Shown here: piece after piece, positions 1 to 8,349 of the stretch
Layout of the letters: each line of letters starts with the position of its first letter
Position numbering within the stretch: the first letter of the stretch is position 1
NCBI RefSeq assembly: GCF_017876545.1
Contig: NZ_JAGIOD010000001.1
Span: forward strand, 496,001-560,000
Reading direction: 5' to 3'
Length of the DNA stretch: 64,000 bases
Origin: Brachybacterium sacelli
GTDB lineage: Bacteria > Actinomycetota > Actinomycetes > Actinomycetales > Dermabacteraceae
Position numbers and translations under genes: made by a program
The notes under the pieces: generated by a model
Told to the model about the DNA's origin: nothing
Database searches by the model: none
The model's input: the letters and a program-made list of their open reading frames with translations, nothing else

Positions 1-255
1 GATCGCGGTGCGGTGCTGCTGGACCCGGTCCGCGGACTCCCCGGCCGAGACCAGCAGCAGGACGTCGACCCCGGTGAAGGCCGCCTGGCAGGCCGTCGCG
101 TCGGAGAAGTGCGCCTGCGCCACCTCGGTGCCGGGAAGATCCGGAGCGCGGCGCGCATCGCGCACCACCAGCCGCGGCTGCGCCCCGGCGCGTGCGAGCA
201 GACGGGCGACCTCTCCCCCGACCTTGCCGCTCGCGCCGGTGACCGCGAGGCGCAT
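1..255 (-). CDS. NmrA-like NAD(P)-binding protein, N-terminal part (runs off the left edge)
   Basis: Only the first 85 residues are in the window. They begin MRLAVTGASGKVG, the glycine-rich dinucleotide-binding loop of the atypical SDR/NmrA family, followed by a Rossmann pattern (strand near LVVRD, then VDVLLLVSAGE). The ATG overlaps the TGA of the upstream osmoprotectant-binding protein gene as ATGA, so it is the last visible gene of that operon. Members of this family are quinone or NADPH-dependent oxidoreductases or redox sensors; the C-terminal half that would decide this is missing. Confidence 0.75.
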   Translation of the reverse strand, partial: MRLAVTGASGKVGGEVARLLARAGAQPRLVVRDARRAPDLPGTEVAQAHFSDATACQAAFTGVDVLLLVSAGESADRVQQHRTAI

Positions 256-1202
256 CAGACCAGCCCCTTCTCGCCGAGCCAGGCCTTGGCGATGTCGGCG
301 GAGCTCGACTTCTCCTCGACGCTCTGGCGGTTCAGCTCGATGAGGTCGTCCATGCTCAGCGCCTCGATGACCGTCGTGATCGCCGTCTCCGCCTCTTCGT
401 CGAGGCTCGAGGAGACGACGGGCACCACGTTCTGCGGCAGGATCAGCGACTCGGGGTCCTCGAGCACGACGAAGTCGTTCGCCACGATCGCCGGGTCGGC
501 CGAGTAGAGGTCCGCCAGCTGCACCTCGCCGTCGGCGAGGGCCTGCACGGTCAGCGGGCCGCCGGAGTCCTCGACCGGCACGACGGTGACGTCGACGCCG
601 TAGACCTCCTTCACACCCTCGGGCCCGTAGGGGCGCACCTCGAACTCGCTGTTGGCTGCGATCTTCAGGTCCTCCTCGACGTCCGCGAGGTCGCCGATGG
701 CGGTCAGCGAGTTCGTCTCGGCGAACGCCGAGGTGGTGGTGTAGGAGTCCTGATCGGCGGCCTCGGCGAAGGACAGCACGCGCAGCTCCTCGGGCAGTGC
801 CTCGGCGAGCGCGTGATGGACCTCTTCCGGGGTCGCGGTCCCGGCCTCGGAGTCGTAGTGCTGCAGCAGGTTGCCGAGGTACTCGGGCAGCACGTCGAGC
901 TTCCCGGCCTCGAGCTCGGGGATGTAGACCTCACGCTGGCCGATCTGGTACTGGCGGTCGACGGTCAGGCCGACCGCCTCGATCGACTGGGCGAAGAGCT
1001 CGGCGATGATCTCGTTGGAGTAGTACGCCTGCGAGCCGATGGCCACGCTTCCCGGCGCCGCGCGGCCGCCGTCGGACGCACCGGTGCCCTCACCGTCCTC
1101 CTCCGCGAAGGGGTCGGAGGTGCCGCAGGCGGCCGCGCCGAGGGCGATTCCGCCGACGCCGAGGGCGCCGAGCAGGTGACGGCGGGTGCTGTGGATGCTC
1201 AT
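255..1202 (-). CDS. osmoprotectant (glycine betaine/choline-type) ABC transporter substrate-binding lipoprotein
   Basis: 315 residues. The start at 1202 is chosen because it is preceded by AGGAGA at good spacing and gives a lipoprotein signal: RR near residue 8, a hydrophobic core, and lipobox GAAACG with Cys26 as the lipidated residue. An in-frame start further upstream lacks this. The mature part has the OpuAC/ProX-like fold pattern (VAIGSQAYYSNEIIAELFAQ, then LDVLPEYLGNLL, a motif of quaternary-ammonium-binding proteins). It is encoded after the ATPase and two permeases, so the operon forms a complete importer. The ligand (betaine, choline, carnitine or proline betaine) cannot be told. Confidence 0.88.
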   Translation of the reverse strand: MSIHSTRRHLLGALGVGGIALGAAACGTSDPFAEEDGEGTGASDGGRAAPGSVAIGSQAYYSNEIIAELFAQSIEAVGLTVDRQYQIGQREVYIPELEAGKLDVLPEYLGNLLQHYDSEAGTATPEEVHHALAEALPEELRVLSFAEAADQDSYTTTSAFAETNSLTAIGDLADVEEDLKIAANSEFEVRPYGPEGVKEVYGVDVTVVPVEDSGGPLTVQALADGEVQLADLYSADPAIVANDFVVLEDPESLILPQNVVPVVSSSLDEEAETAITTVIEALSMDDLIELNRQSVEEKSSSADIAKAWLGEKGLV

Positions 1203-1276
1203 GGGGTTCTCCTGGGGTGCGAGCGGGACGGGCAGCTGGGGGCCGACGGGGACGAGCATCTCTCACGAGATCCGGC

Positions 1277-1948
1277 TCAGGCGGGCAGGGCTCCGCGCGG
1301 GGCGGTCAGGCGCTGGGTCAGCAGCAGGACGAGGTCGAGCAGCAGGGCGAGCGCGATCACCAGCAGGGAGCCGGCGATCATCAGGGGGTAGTCCTGGGAG
1401 CCGAGCCCCAGGAAGATGTAGCGCCCCAGCCCCCCGTTGCCGACGTAGGCGGCGAGCATGGCGGTCGCCACGACCTGGACGGTCGCGCCGCGGAAGCCGC
1501 CGACGATCAGCGGCATGCCCAGCGGGATCTCCACCTTGGTGAGGATCTGCCACTCGGTCATGCCCTGGGCGCGGGCGGCGTCGACGGTCGAGGGGTCCGC
1601 GGACTCGACGGCGGCGTAGGCGCCGGCCAGCAGGGAGGGCACTGCGAGGACGACGAAGGCCAGCAGCGGCGCGGTCAGCCCGATACCCAGCAGCAGGGCG
1701 AACAGGGTGACCAGGCCCAGGGTGGGCAGGGCGCGGGCGGCGCCGGCGGCGGTGACCGCCACGCCCTTTCCCACGCCGGTGTGACCCACCAGCAGCCCGA
1801 GGGGGACCGCGATCAGCGCCGCCACCAGCACGCCGAGCACGGTGTACCCGAGGTGCTCGAGGGTGCGCAGAGGGATGCCGGAGGGGCCCGACCAGTGCAC
1901 GGGGTCGGCGAGCCAGGCGAGGGCCTCGAGGAAGGGGTTGCCGGTCAT
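1277..1948 (-). CDS. osmoprotectant ABC transporter permease
   Basis: 223 residues with five to six hydrophobic segments and the binding-protein-dependent permease EAA-type loop (DAARAQGMTEWQILTKVEIPLGMPLIVGG). It is a short permease of the OpuCB/OpuCD type. Its ATG overlaps the stop of the upstream permease gene by four bases, which suggests translational coupling. With the neighbouring permease it should form the membrane heterodimer of the importer. Confidence 0.88.
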   Translation of the reverse strand: MTGNPFLEALAWLADPVHWSGPSGIPLRTLEHLGYTVLGVLVAALIAVPLGLLVGHTGVGKGVAVTAAGAARALPTLGLVTLFALLLGIGLTAPLLAFVVLAVPSLLAGAYAAVESADPSTVDAARAQGMTEWQILTKVEIPLGMPLIVGGFRGATVQVVATAMLAAYVGNGGLGRYIFLGLGSQDYPLMIAGSLLVIALALLLDLVLLLTQRLTAPRGALPA

Positions 1949-2595
1949 GAGCGCCTCCCGGCCGTGGTGCGGGACCAGGGCATCAGTGCACGTCCCAGCA
2001 GCACCAGCAGCGCGTCGGTGAGCAGGGCCAGCACCGCCGTGAACACCACGCCCGCGGCGATCTCGGCGAGGATGCCGCGGCGGAAGCCGTCGACGAACAG
2101 CATGCCCAGGCTGGGGACGCCGAGCACGCCTCCGACGGTGACCAGCGAGATCGTGCTGACCGCGACCACACGCACTCCGGCCAGCAGCACCGGGCCCGCC
2201 AGCGGCAGCTCGACGCGGAGGAAGCGGGCCCCGGGCGCGTAACCCTGGGCGGTGGCGGAGCTGAGCACGATGCGGTCGACCGAGCGGAAGGCGTCGGAGG
2301 CCGCCGGGACCATGAGGGCGAGCCCGTACAGCGACAGCGCGACCGCGATGTTCAGCGGGCTGCGCACGCCGGTGCCGACGATCCCGGGCAGCAGCACGAA
2401 CAGCGGCAGCGAGGGGATCGCGTACAGCAGCCCCGAGGTGGTGGTCACCCCGGTGCGCAACCAGCCGCGGGCGTTGGCGAGCTTCGCCATCGGCAGCGAG
2501 AGGGCGAAGGCGATCAGGATCGGTGGCAGCGCCTGCAGAAGGTGGGAGCCGGTGTAGCCGATGATCACGTCGAGGTTCTGAAGCACCCAGCTCAC
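1945..2595 (-). CDS. osmoprotectant ABC transporter permease
   Basis: 216 residues, hydrophobic, of the same family as the next gene but clearly diverged. Its cytoplasmic coupling loop reads SSATAQGYAPGARFLRVELPLAGPVLLAGVR. ATGA overlaps join it to the ATPase gene before it and the permease gene after it. Two distinct permeases plus a single binding protein match the OpuC arrangement rather than the single-permease ProW arrangement. Confidence 0.88.
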   Translation of the reverse strand: MSWVLQNLDVIIGYTGSHLLQALPPILIAFALSLPMAKLANARGWLRTGVTTTSGLLYAIPSLPLFVLLPGIVGTGVRSPLNIAVALSLYGLALMVPAASDAFRSVDRIVLSSATAQGYAPGARFLRVELPLAGPVLLAGVRVVAVSTISLVTVGGVLGVPSLGMLFVDGFRRGILAEIAAGVVFTAVLALLTDALLVLLGRALMPWSRTTAGRRS

Positions 2596-3440
2596 GAGGG
2601 GGCCTCCCCGGACGGGAGGGCGTCCTCGCGCTCGCCCAGCACCCCGGCCGCGCGCCCGTCGGCGTCCACCACGATGTCGCGCCCGTCGACGCGCTCGAGA
2701 TGCAGGGTCCGGGCGCCGCGGTCGGCTCCGACGAAGCTGGCCACGAAGTCGTCGGCCGGCTCGGCGAGGATCTCCTGCGGGGTGCCCACCTGGGCGATGA
2801 TCCCGCCCGGTCGCAGGATCACGACGCGGTCGCCGACGAGGAACGCCTCGTCGATGTCGTGGGTGACGAAGACGATGGTCTTGCGCAGCTCGCGCTGCAG
2901 GCGCAGCAGCTCCTGCTGCAGCTCCCCGCGGACGATGGGGTCGACCGCTCCGAAGGGCTCGTCCATCAGCAGGATGTTGGGGTCGGCGGCGAGGCCGCGG
3001 GCGACGCCGACGCGCTGCTGCTGGCCACCGGAGAGCTGGGAGGGGTAGCGGCGCCCGAGCGCGGCGTCCAGGCCCACGGTCTCCATGAGCTCACCGGCAC
3101 GGACGCGGGCTTCACGCCGGGAGGTGCCGCGCAGCACCGGGACCGTGGTGATGTTGTCGAGCACGGTGCGGTGCGGCAGCAGCCCGGAGGCCTGCATGAC
3201 GTAGCCGATGCTGCGACGCAGCCGCACCGGATCCAGGCTCGCCACGTCGTCGCCGTCGATGTGCACCCGCCCCGAGGTGGCCTCGACCATCCGGTTGACC
3301 ATGCGCATCAGGGTGGTCTTGCCGGAGCCGGAGGAGCCCACCAGCACCACCGACTCGTGGGAGGCGACCTCGAGGCTGAAGTCCTCGACGGCCAGCGTGC
3401 CGCCCGGGTACTGCTTGCGGACGTTCTCGAATCCGATCAC
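2592..3440 (-). CDS. osmoprotectant ABC transporter ATP-binding protein
   Basis: 282 residues. Walker A is GSSGSGKT (about residues 35-42), the signature is [14 protein letters not shown], Walker B is ILLMDEPFGAVDP, and the H-loop lies in VTHDIDEA. The region after the nucleotide-binding domain is short, with no room for the two CBS domains found in longer OpuCA/ProV proteins, so osmotic gating may differ. It is the first gene of the five-gene operon reading leftward; the 158 bp before it should hold the promoter, but I see no strong one. Confidence 0.9.
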   Translation of the reverse strand: MIGFENVRKQYPGGTLAVEDFSLEVASHESVVLVGSSGSGKTTLMRMVNRMVEATSGRVHIDGDDVASLDPVRLRRSIGYVMQASGLLPHRTVLDNITTVPVLRGTSRREARVRAGELMETVGLDAALGRRYPSQLSGGQQQRVGVARGLAADPNILLMDEPFGAVDPIVRGELQQELLRLQRELRKTIVFVTHDIDEAFLVGDRVVILRPGGIIAQVGTPQEILAEPADDFVASFVGADRGARTLHLERVDGRDIVVDADGRAAGVLGEREDALPSGEAPS

Positions 3441-3598
3441 GGGCTGCTCCCCATCGGGTCGTCATGTGCAGTGATGTCCGGCGTCCTGCGGACCGGCTCC
3501 CCGGGCCGATCCGCACGGGTAGATCGCCGCCCGGCCTGGAGATCCGGTGAGTTCGACACTACGCCATCGCCCCGACGAGGCAGCGGTTGTCGCGCGCT

Positions 3599-4546
3599 TC
3601 AGCGCCCGGTCTCCTCCAGCGCGGGGCGCACGGCGACGCTGAGGTCGGAGCGCTCGATCACCAGCGCCTGTCCCTCGCCGACCTCGAGGTGGCCCGTCTG
3701 CGGGATGCCCGTGGAGGCGACGATGACGCGGTCGGCGTCGATGCGGTAGCGCAGGGCGTACATGTCGGCCACCTGGTGGCGCGCCGCCTGCGCAGGGTCG
3801 TGCTGCTGGTAGGCGACCATCAGGTCGGGGGTCATCACCAGGCAGTTCAGCGCTTCCGGTACCCGGGCGCCGTGGTGCAGGCACAGCGCGGTCAGCTCGG
3901 CCGCGGCGTGCTGCACCGCCGCGGCGAGGTCGTGCTCACGCTGGTGGAGGGTGATCAGGGAGTAGAACAGCTCGGAGTCGGTGGTGCCCTCCGGGGTACG
4001 GCCCCCGCGGGCCAGGATCGCCTCGCGCAGCGGTGCGGAGAGGTCGAACTGGCCGTTGTGCGCGAAGACCGTCTCCCCCTCCCGGAACGGGTGGGTGTTC
4101 GCGATCTCCATCGGCAGACCAGGACTGGCGCGGCGCAGGTGCACGAGCATCATCGGCCCCCGCGCGGCGGCGATCGCCTCGCGATAGGCGGCGGATTCCC
4201 GTGCCACGTCGAGGTGGCGGCGGGTCTGCGGCCGACGGGGGTTCGCGAGCCGCGCGCCTCGGCCGCAGTGGTCAGCCGAACCACCGTGGTCGGCCGAACT
4301 ACCGTGGTCGGCCGAACCGCCGTGGTCAGCGCCGCTCTCCGGGTCAGCTCTGGCGTCCGCGTCACCGCTGCCGCCCGGTTCACCCTGTCGGTCCTGACGC
4401 TCCCGGCCGTCCTCGTCGTCGAACCAGGCCACGCCCCAGCCGTCGCGGTGGACCTCGGACTGAGCGGTGAAGGGCTCGATCTCCTCCCCCACGGCCCGGT
4501 CCAGGGCGATGGGGCCACGGGAGACGACGCCGAGCAGACGGCACAT
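3599..4546 (-). CDS. class II glutamine amidotransferase (EgtC/YafJ-like)
   Basis: 315 residues starting MCRLLGVVS; Cys2 becomes the N-terminal catalytic nucleophile after Met removal. Further Ntn-hydrolase motifs are DGWGVAWF, LVHLRRASPG, NTHPF and FAHNGQFD. Residues about 73-94 are an in-frame array of the hexapeptide HGGSAD, encoded by an 18-bp tandem repeat, inserted in a loop that is short in relatives. The family includes EgtC of ergothioneine synthesis, but no egtB or egtD lies nearby, so I leave the substrate open. It stands alone between two transporter operons. Confidence 0.8.
   Translation of the reverse strand: MCRLLGVVSRGPIALDRAVGEEIEPFTAQSEVHRDGWGVAWFDDEDGRERQDRQGEPGGSGDADARADPESGADHGGSADHGSSADHGGSADHCGRGARLANPRRPQTRRHLDVARESAAYREAIAAARGPMMLVHLRRASPGLPMEIANTHPFREGETVFAHNGQFDLSAPLREAILARGGRTPEGTTDSELFYSLITLHQREHDLAAAVQHAAAELTALCLHHGARVPEALNCLVMTPDLMVAYQQHDPAQAARHQVADMYALRYRIDADRVIVASTGIPQTGHLEVGEGQALVIERSDLSVAVRPALEETGR
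4268..4330. repeat. 18-bp tandem repeat inside the amidotransferase gene
   Basis: Three and a half copies of an 18-bp unit (4268-4285, 4286-4303, 4304-4321 and half of 4322-4339) that differ at only a few bases. Read on the minus strand it encodes HGGSAD repeats in frame, so copy-number change would not break the protein. Confidence 0.85.
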
Positions 4547-4603
4547 GGGGGCACCAGCTTTCGCGAGCAGGGGCAGGACCGGACCTCGGGACGAAGGACG
4601 GGC

Positions 4604-5431
4604 TCAGCCCGCGGTCGCGCGCGCCTTCATCCGGGCGTCGAGGGCGAGCGCGATACGGGTGAGCAGGAAGTTCAGCACGATGTAGATGACGGAGACGACC
4701 ACGTAGGTCTGCACCAGGTAACGCGTGATCGAGACCATCGTCTTGCCCTGGAACTGGAGCTCGTTGACGCTGACCACGTAGCCGAGGGTGGAGTCCTTCA
4801 ACAGGGTGACCAGGGCCAGGATCAGGCTGGGCAGCACCAGGCGCACCGCCTGCGGCAGGATCACGTGGACCAGGGCGTCGCGTCGGCCCAGACCGATCGC
4901 GGCGGCGGCCTCGTGCTGACCGCGGTCGACGGCCTTGATGCCGGCGCGGAACACCTCGGCGGTGGTCGCGGCCGAGACCAGGATCATCGGGATGACCAGC
5001 ATCCAGAACCGTGGGAGGGTGACGCCGAAGGCGGGCAGCGCCAGCAGGAAGGCGTAGACGACCAGCAGCATCGGGATGCCGCGGAAGAACTCGATCCAGG
5101 TGGCGGCCGGGGCCCGCAGGAGCCTGAACCGTGAGAGGCGGGCCAGGGCCAGCAGCAGGCCGAAGGGGAAGGCGACCACGGCCGCGACCGCGGTGACCTG
5201 CAGCGTGCCCAACAGCCCGCGGCCGAGGAAGGCGAGGTAGTCGACCCGCAGGTAGACGACCCACTTGTTCGGATCCAGCTGGTCGTTCTCGGCGAACTGC
5301 CACAGCCCGCCGGCGATCAGGCCCAGGATCACCACCGTGCTGAGGAGGGACAGCAGCAGGATGCGTCGGCGCCCCTTGGGCCCGGGGGCGTCGAAGAGCA
5401 CCTGCGTGGCGGAGTTGCTGGTGGTTGTCAT
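4604..5431 (-). CDS. gluD: glutamate-type amino-acid ABC transporter permease
   Basis: 275 residues of the polar amino-acid (HisM/GlnP) permease family, with the conserved WIEFFRGIPMLLVVY and EAAAAIGLGRRDALVHVILPQAVR coupling loop. Last gene of the order ATPase, binding protein, permease, permease, which matches gluABCD of corynebacteria. The longer N-terminal segment (about 35 residues before the first membrane helix) is typical of GluD. Its ATG overlaps a short 18-codon ORF as ATGA because the leader has been duplicated (see the repeat at 5428-5530). Confidence 0.87.
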   Translation of the reverse strand: MTTTSNSATQVLFDAPGPKGRRRILLLSLLSTVVILGLIAGGLWQFAENDQLDPNKWVVYLRVDYLAFLGRGLLGTLQVTAVAAVVAFPFGLLLALARLSRFRLLRAPAATWIEFFRGIPMLLVVYAFLLALPAFGVTLPRFWMLVIPMILVSAATTAEVFRAGIKAVDRGQHEAAAAIGLGRRDALVHVILPQAVRLVLPSLILALVTLLKDSTLGYVVSVNELQFQGKTMVSITRYLVQTYVVVSVIYIVLNFLLTRIALALDARMKARATAG

Positions 5432-5530
5432 GACCCCATCTCCTCCCGCTCGTCCCTCGCAGTTCGTCGACCGGGGAGGTTCATGACCCCATCTCCTCCC
5501 GCTCGTGCCTCGCAGTTCGTCGACCGGGGA
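5428..5530. repeat. tandem duplication of the gluD leader, with ribosome binding site and start codon
   Basis: Two copies of about 50-53 bp (5428-5480 and 5481-5530) that differ by one base substitution and a 3-bp gap. Each carries, on the minus strand, GGGAGGAGATGGGGTCATGA, that is a ribosome binding site, an ATG and a TGA overlap. The copy further from gluD therefore starts an 18-codon ORF (about 5430-5486) ending in ATGA at the true gluD start. A third partial copy of the start-codon end sits on the gluC stop at 5531. Confidence 0.9.
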
Positions 5531-6232
5531 TCATGCTTGCGCTCCTGCGGTGACGTCCAGCGCCTTGCGGTCCCTGCCGCGCTCGGAATCGCCGCCCGGG
5601 GAGACAGCACGCTCGAGGGCGCCGCCGAGGGCCGCACCGCCGAGGGACATGCCGAGATAGACGGCTCCGGCGACCAGGAACATGAGCACTGCCTGCGCGT
5701 ACTGGATGTTGAGGGTCTGGGTGACCCAGGTGATCTCGCTGACCGCGATCGCCGAGCACAGCGCCGAGCCGATCACGGTGCCGATGAACACGTTCACCAG
5801 GGGTTGGATCATGGTGCGGAAGGCCTGCGGGAGCACCACGTACCGCAGAGTGCCGAAGAAGCCGAGCCCGATGGAGCGGGCGGCCTCGGCGTGGCCGACG
5901 GGCACGGTGTTGATGCCCGAGCGCACGTTCTCGCACACGAAGGCGGCCGAGGACAGCGTCAGGCCGAGAACGCCGCACCAGAAGTAGGGCAGGCGCAGGC
6001 CGACGTCGGGCAGGCCGAAAGAGATGAGGATCAGCAGGCTCAGCAGCGGGATGTTCCGGAAGATCTCGACGTACACCGTCGCCGCCCAGCGCAGCGGCGG
6101 GATCGGGCTGACGCGGCACACCGCGAGGGCGGTGCCGACGACGAGCGCGAGCACATAGCCGAGCAGGGTCAGCGCGACGGTGTACGCGATGCCCTGCAGC
6201 AGCAGGGGGGTGTTCTCGGCGATGGCTTCCAT
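5531..6232 (-). CDS. gluC: glutamate-type amino-acid ABC transporter permease
   Basis: 233 residues from the ATG at 6232 (MEAIAENTPLLL), which has GAGAGG upstream; a longer in-frame start at 6283 has no such site. Polar amino-acid permease family, with VEIFRNIPLLSLLI and HAEAARSIGLGFFGTLRYVVLPQAFR. It pairs with GluD to form the channel. The C-terminal tail beyond the last helix is charged and rich in Arg and Gly. Confidence 0.87.
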   Translation of the reverse strand: MEAIAENTPLLLQGIAYTVALTLLGYVLALVVGTALAVCRVSPIPPLRWAATVYVEIFRNIPLLSLLILISFGLPDVGLRLPYFWCGVLGLTLSSAAFVCENVRSGINTVPVGHAEAARSIGLGFFGTLRYVVLPQAFRTMIQPLVNVFIGTVIGSALCSAIAVSEITWVTQTLNIQYAQAVLMFLVAGAVYLGMSLGGAALGGALERAVSPGGDSERGRDRKALDVTAGAQA

Positions 6233-6358
6233 GCAAACCCTCTCGATGCGGGCGGGGCCGGACGGCGGGAGACCTCGGTGCACAGGCGCAGGCGGCGGGT
6301 CGGTGCGCGGGCGGCGGGCCGCCTCCGGTGCACGCGGGCACGTCCCGCCGTCGGCGGA

Positions 6359-7342
6359 TCAGACGGGCAGGTCCCCGGGGGTGGGCGGCTCGGGAGCCTC
6401 CCCGTCGACGACCTCGCCGACGGTGGCGGTCCACAGCGCCTCCCAGGTGCCGGAGTCGATGATCTCCTGCAGGAAGGTGTTCACGAAGTCCGCGGCGTCC
6501 TCGTGCTCCGTGGACAGCCCGATGCCGTAGGGGTCGTCGACGAAGGGCTCGCCGACCACCGTGACGTCGGGGTCGGCCTTGGAGTTGCCCAGCAGCACTC
6601 CCTGGTCCAGGACGTACGCGTCGGAGCGGCCCTGCTTGAGCGCGGCCACGCAGGACTCGTTGTCCGGGAGGGTCTGGACCTTGTCGGGATCGTGGTCGGG
6701 CACGTTCTCCTCGATGGCCTGGATCCCGGTCGAGTTCGCCTGGGTGACGAGCTCGAGCCCGGTGAGGTCCTCGGGGCCGGAGATCGAGTCCTTGTCCTCG
6801 GTGCGCACCTGGATGGCGGTGCCGGAGAGGTAGTAGGGGCCGGCGAAGTCGATCACCTCGAGCCGCTCGGGGGTGATCGAGTAGGTGGCGATCACGCAGT
6901 CCACGGTGCCGTTCTCGACCATCGTCTCGCGGGTCTCGACGGTGGTGTCGATGTACTCGACCTTCTCCGCCCCGTCCTCGCCGAGGATGTACCGGGAAAG
7001 CAGCTGGGTGATGCCGGCGTCGAAGCCGGTGGGATCCTCCCCGGTGGTGCTGGCCAGGGAGAACACCTGATTGGCGAGAGTGCCGCCGCGCACCAGCTTG
7101 CCGTTGTCCTTGATGGCGGTGGCCCATGCGCTGGCGGCGACGGCGTCCTCGGAGGCGAGGGGACCGGAGGCGATGGCGTCGCCGTAGGGGGTGCCCTCGC
7201 CGCCACCGTCGGAGGCGCCTCCGCCGAGGTCGGGGCCGGAACCGGTGTCGGAGGAACAGGCGGCCAGAGCAGCGCCGAACGGCAGTGCCGCGGCCGCCGC
7301 CACGACGGCGCGACGACCGGGTCGGGAGGTGCTGGGGGTCAT
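6359..7342 (-). CDS. gluB: glutamate-type ABC transporter substrate-binding lipoprotein
   Basis: 327 residues from the ATG at 7342. The signal peptide is followed by lipobox ALAAC (Cys29) and a Ser/Gly-rich linker. The binding domain has the SBP family 3 core: FDAGITQLLSRYILGE, ENGTVDCVIATYSITPERLEVIDFAGPYYLSG, and ESCVAALKQGRSDAYVLDQGVLLG. The longer in-frame upstream extension is rejected because it lacks codon bias and a signal peptide. Substrate is inferred from gene order (gluABCD) and family; aspartate or glutamine are possible. Confidence 0.87.
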   Translation of the reverse strand: MTPSTSRPGRRAVVAAAAALPFGAALAACSSDTGSGPDLGGGASDGGGEGTPYGDAIASGPLASEDAVAASAWATAIKDNGKLVRGGTLANQVFSLASTTGEDPTGFDAGITQLLSRYILGEDGAEKVEYIDTTVETRETMVENGTVDCVIATYSITPERLEVIDFAGPYYLSGTAIQVRTEDKDSISGPEDLTGLELVTQANSTGIQAIEENVPDHDPDKVQTLPDNESCVAALKQGRSDAYVLDQGVLLGNSKADPDVTVVGEPFVDDPYGIGLSTEHEDAADFVNTFLQEIIDSGTWEALWTATVGEVVDGEAPEPPTPGDLPV

Positions 7343-7418
7343 GGATCTCTCCGATTCGTCAGTCGCTCCGGGCGGAGCGGGGATGGCGGCCCGACGGGTG
7401 CCGAGCAGGTGCGGGGGG

Positions 7419-8228
7419 TCAATGGGCGAGGATCTTGCTGAGGAAGGCCTGGGCCCGGTCGCTGCGGGGATCCGTGAAGAACTCCTCGGGATCGCCCTGC
7501 TCGACGATCTCGCCCTGGTCCAGGTAGACCACGCGGTCGCAGACATGGCGGGCGAAGCCCATCTCGTGGGTGACCACGAGCATCGTCATACCCTGCTCGG
7601 CGAGCTCGGTCATGACGTCGAGGACCTCGTGGATGACCTCGGGGTCCAGCGCCGAGGTGGGCTCGTCGAAGAGCAGCGCCTTGGGCGCCATGGCCAGGGC
7701 GCGGGCGATCGCCACACGCTGCTGCTGACCTCCCGAGAGCGCGGCGGGCAGGGAGTTCGCCTTGTCGGTCAGGCCCACCCGCTCGAGCAGCTCCCTCGCC
7801 AGCTTCTCGGCCGCCGCCTTGCTGACGCCGCGCACCCGGCGCGGCCCCAGGGTGATGTTGTCGACGGCCTTGAGGTGCGGGAACAGGTTGAAGGACTGGA
7901 ACACCATGCCGACGTCGCTGCGCAGCTCCGTCAGCTCCTTGCCCTCCTCCGGCAGCGGCCGGCCGTCGACGGTGATCTCCCCGTGGGTGATGGTCTCCAG
8001 GCGGTTCAGGCAGCGGCACAGGGTGGACTTGCCGGAGCCGGAGGCGCCGATCAGCGCCACCACCTCCCCGCGGTGGATGTCGAGGTCGATGTCCTTCAGC
8101 GCCTGGAAGTCGCCGAAGAACTTGTCGACCCCGCGCGCCGAGATCAGCGGCTCGCCGATCTGCTTCGTCGGGCCGGCGGTCGCGCTCCCGGCGCGGGGTG
8201 TCCCCGGGGGCGTGCTGCTGTCGCTCAT
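7419..8228 (-). CDS. gluA: glutamate-type ABC transporter ATP-binding protein
   Basis: 269 residues from the ATG at 8228, with a Pro/Thr-rich N-terminal tail of about 25 residues. Walker A is GASGSGKST, signature [15 protein letters not shown], Walker [16 protein letters not shown]-loop VTHEMGFA. First gene of the leftward gluABCD operon. No ribosome binding site precedes the ATG, and a promoter-like pair ends six bases before it, so the transcript may be leaderless. Confidence 0.9.
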   Translation of the reverse strand: MSDSSTPPGTPRAGSATAGPTKQIGEPLISARGVDKFFGDFQALKDIDLDIHRGEVVALIGASGSGKSTLCRCLNRLETITHGEITVDGRPLPEEGKELTELRSDVGMVFQSFNLFPHLKAVDNITLGPRRVRGVSKAAAEKLARELLERVGLTDKANSLPAALSGGQQQRVAIARALAMAPKALLFDEPTSALDPEVIHEVLDVMTELAEQGMTMLVVTHEMGFARHVCDRVVYLDQGEIVEQGDPEEFFTDPRSDRAQAFLSKILAH

Positions 8229-8234
8229 GGTCCG

Positions 8235-8263
8235 AGAATGCGCGTGCCGAGGACGCCTGTCCA
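8235..8263 (-). promoter_or_regulatory. candidate gluABCD promoter, leaderless
   Basis: Minus strand: TGGACA (8263-8258), 17-bp spacer, CATTCT (8240-8235), then the gluA ATG at 8228. Transcription from the usual distance would begin at or next to the A of the ATG, consistent with the missing ribosome binding site. Consensus match is moderate. Confidence 0.35.
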
Positions 8264-8349
8264 GATCACGACACGACGGACCGCATGTCGGAACGTTTTC
8301 GTGACCGGTCAGGCGAACGGGCCACGGCCGGCCACCCGCATGCCGGCTC

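Noticed and set aside
813..2242. Long plus-strand open frames opposite the osmoprotectant operon
   Set aside because: They are antisense shadows of high-GC genes: low-complexity Gln/Gly/Arg-rich translations and no ribosome binding sites, with the ABC transporter genes on the other strand carrying clear motifs.
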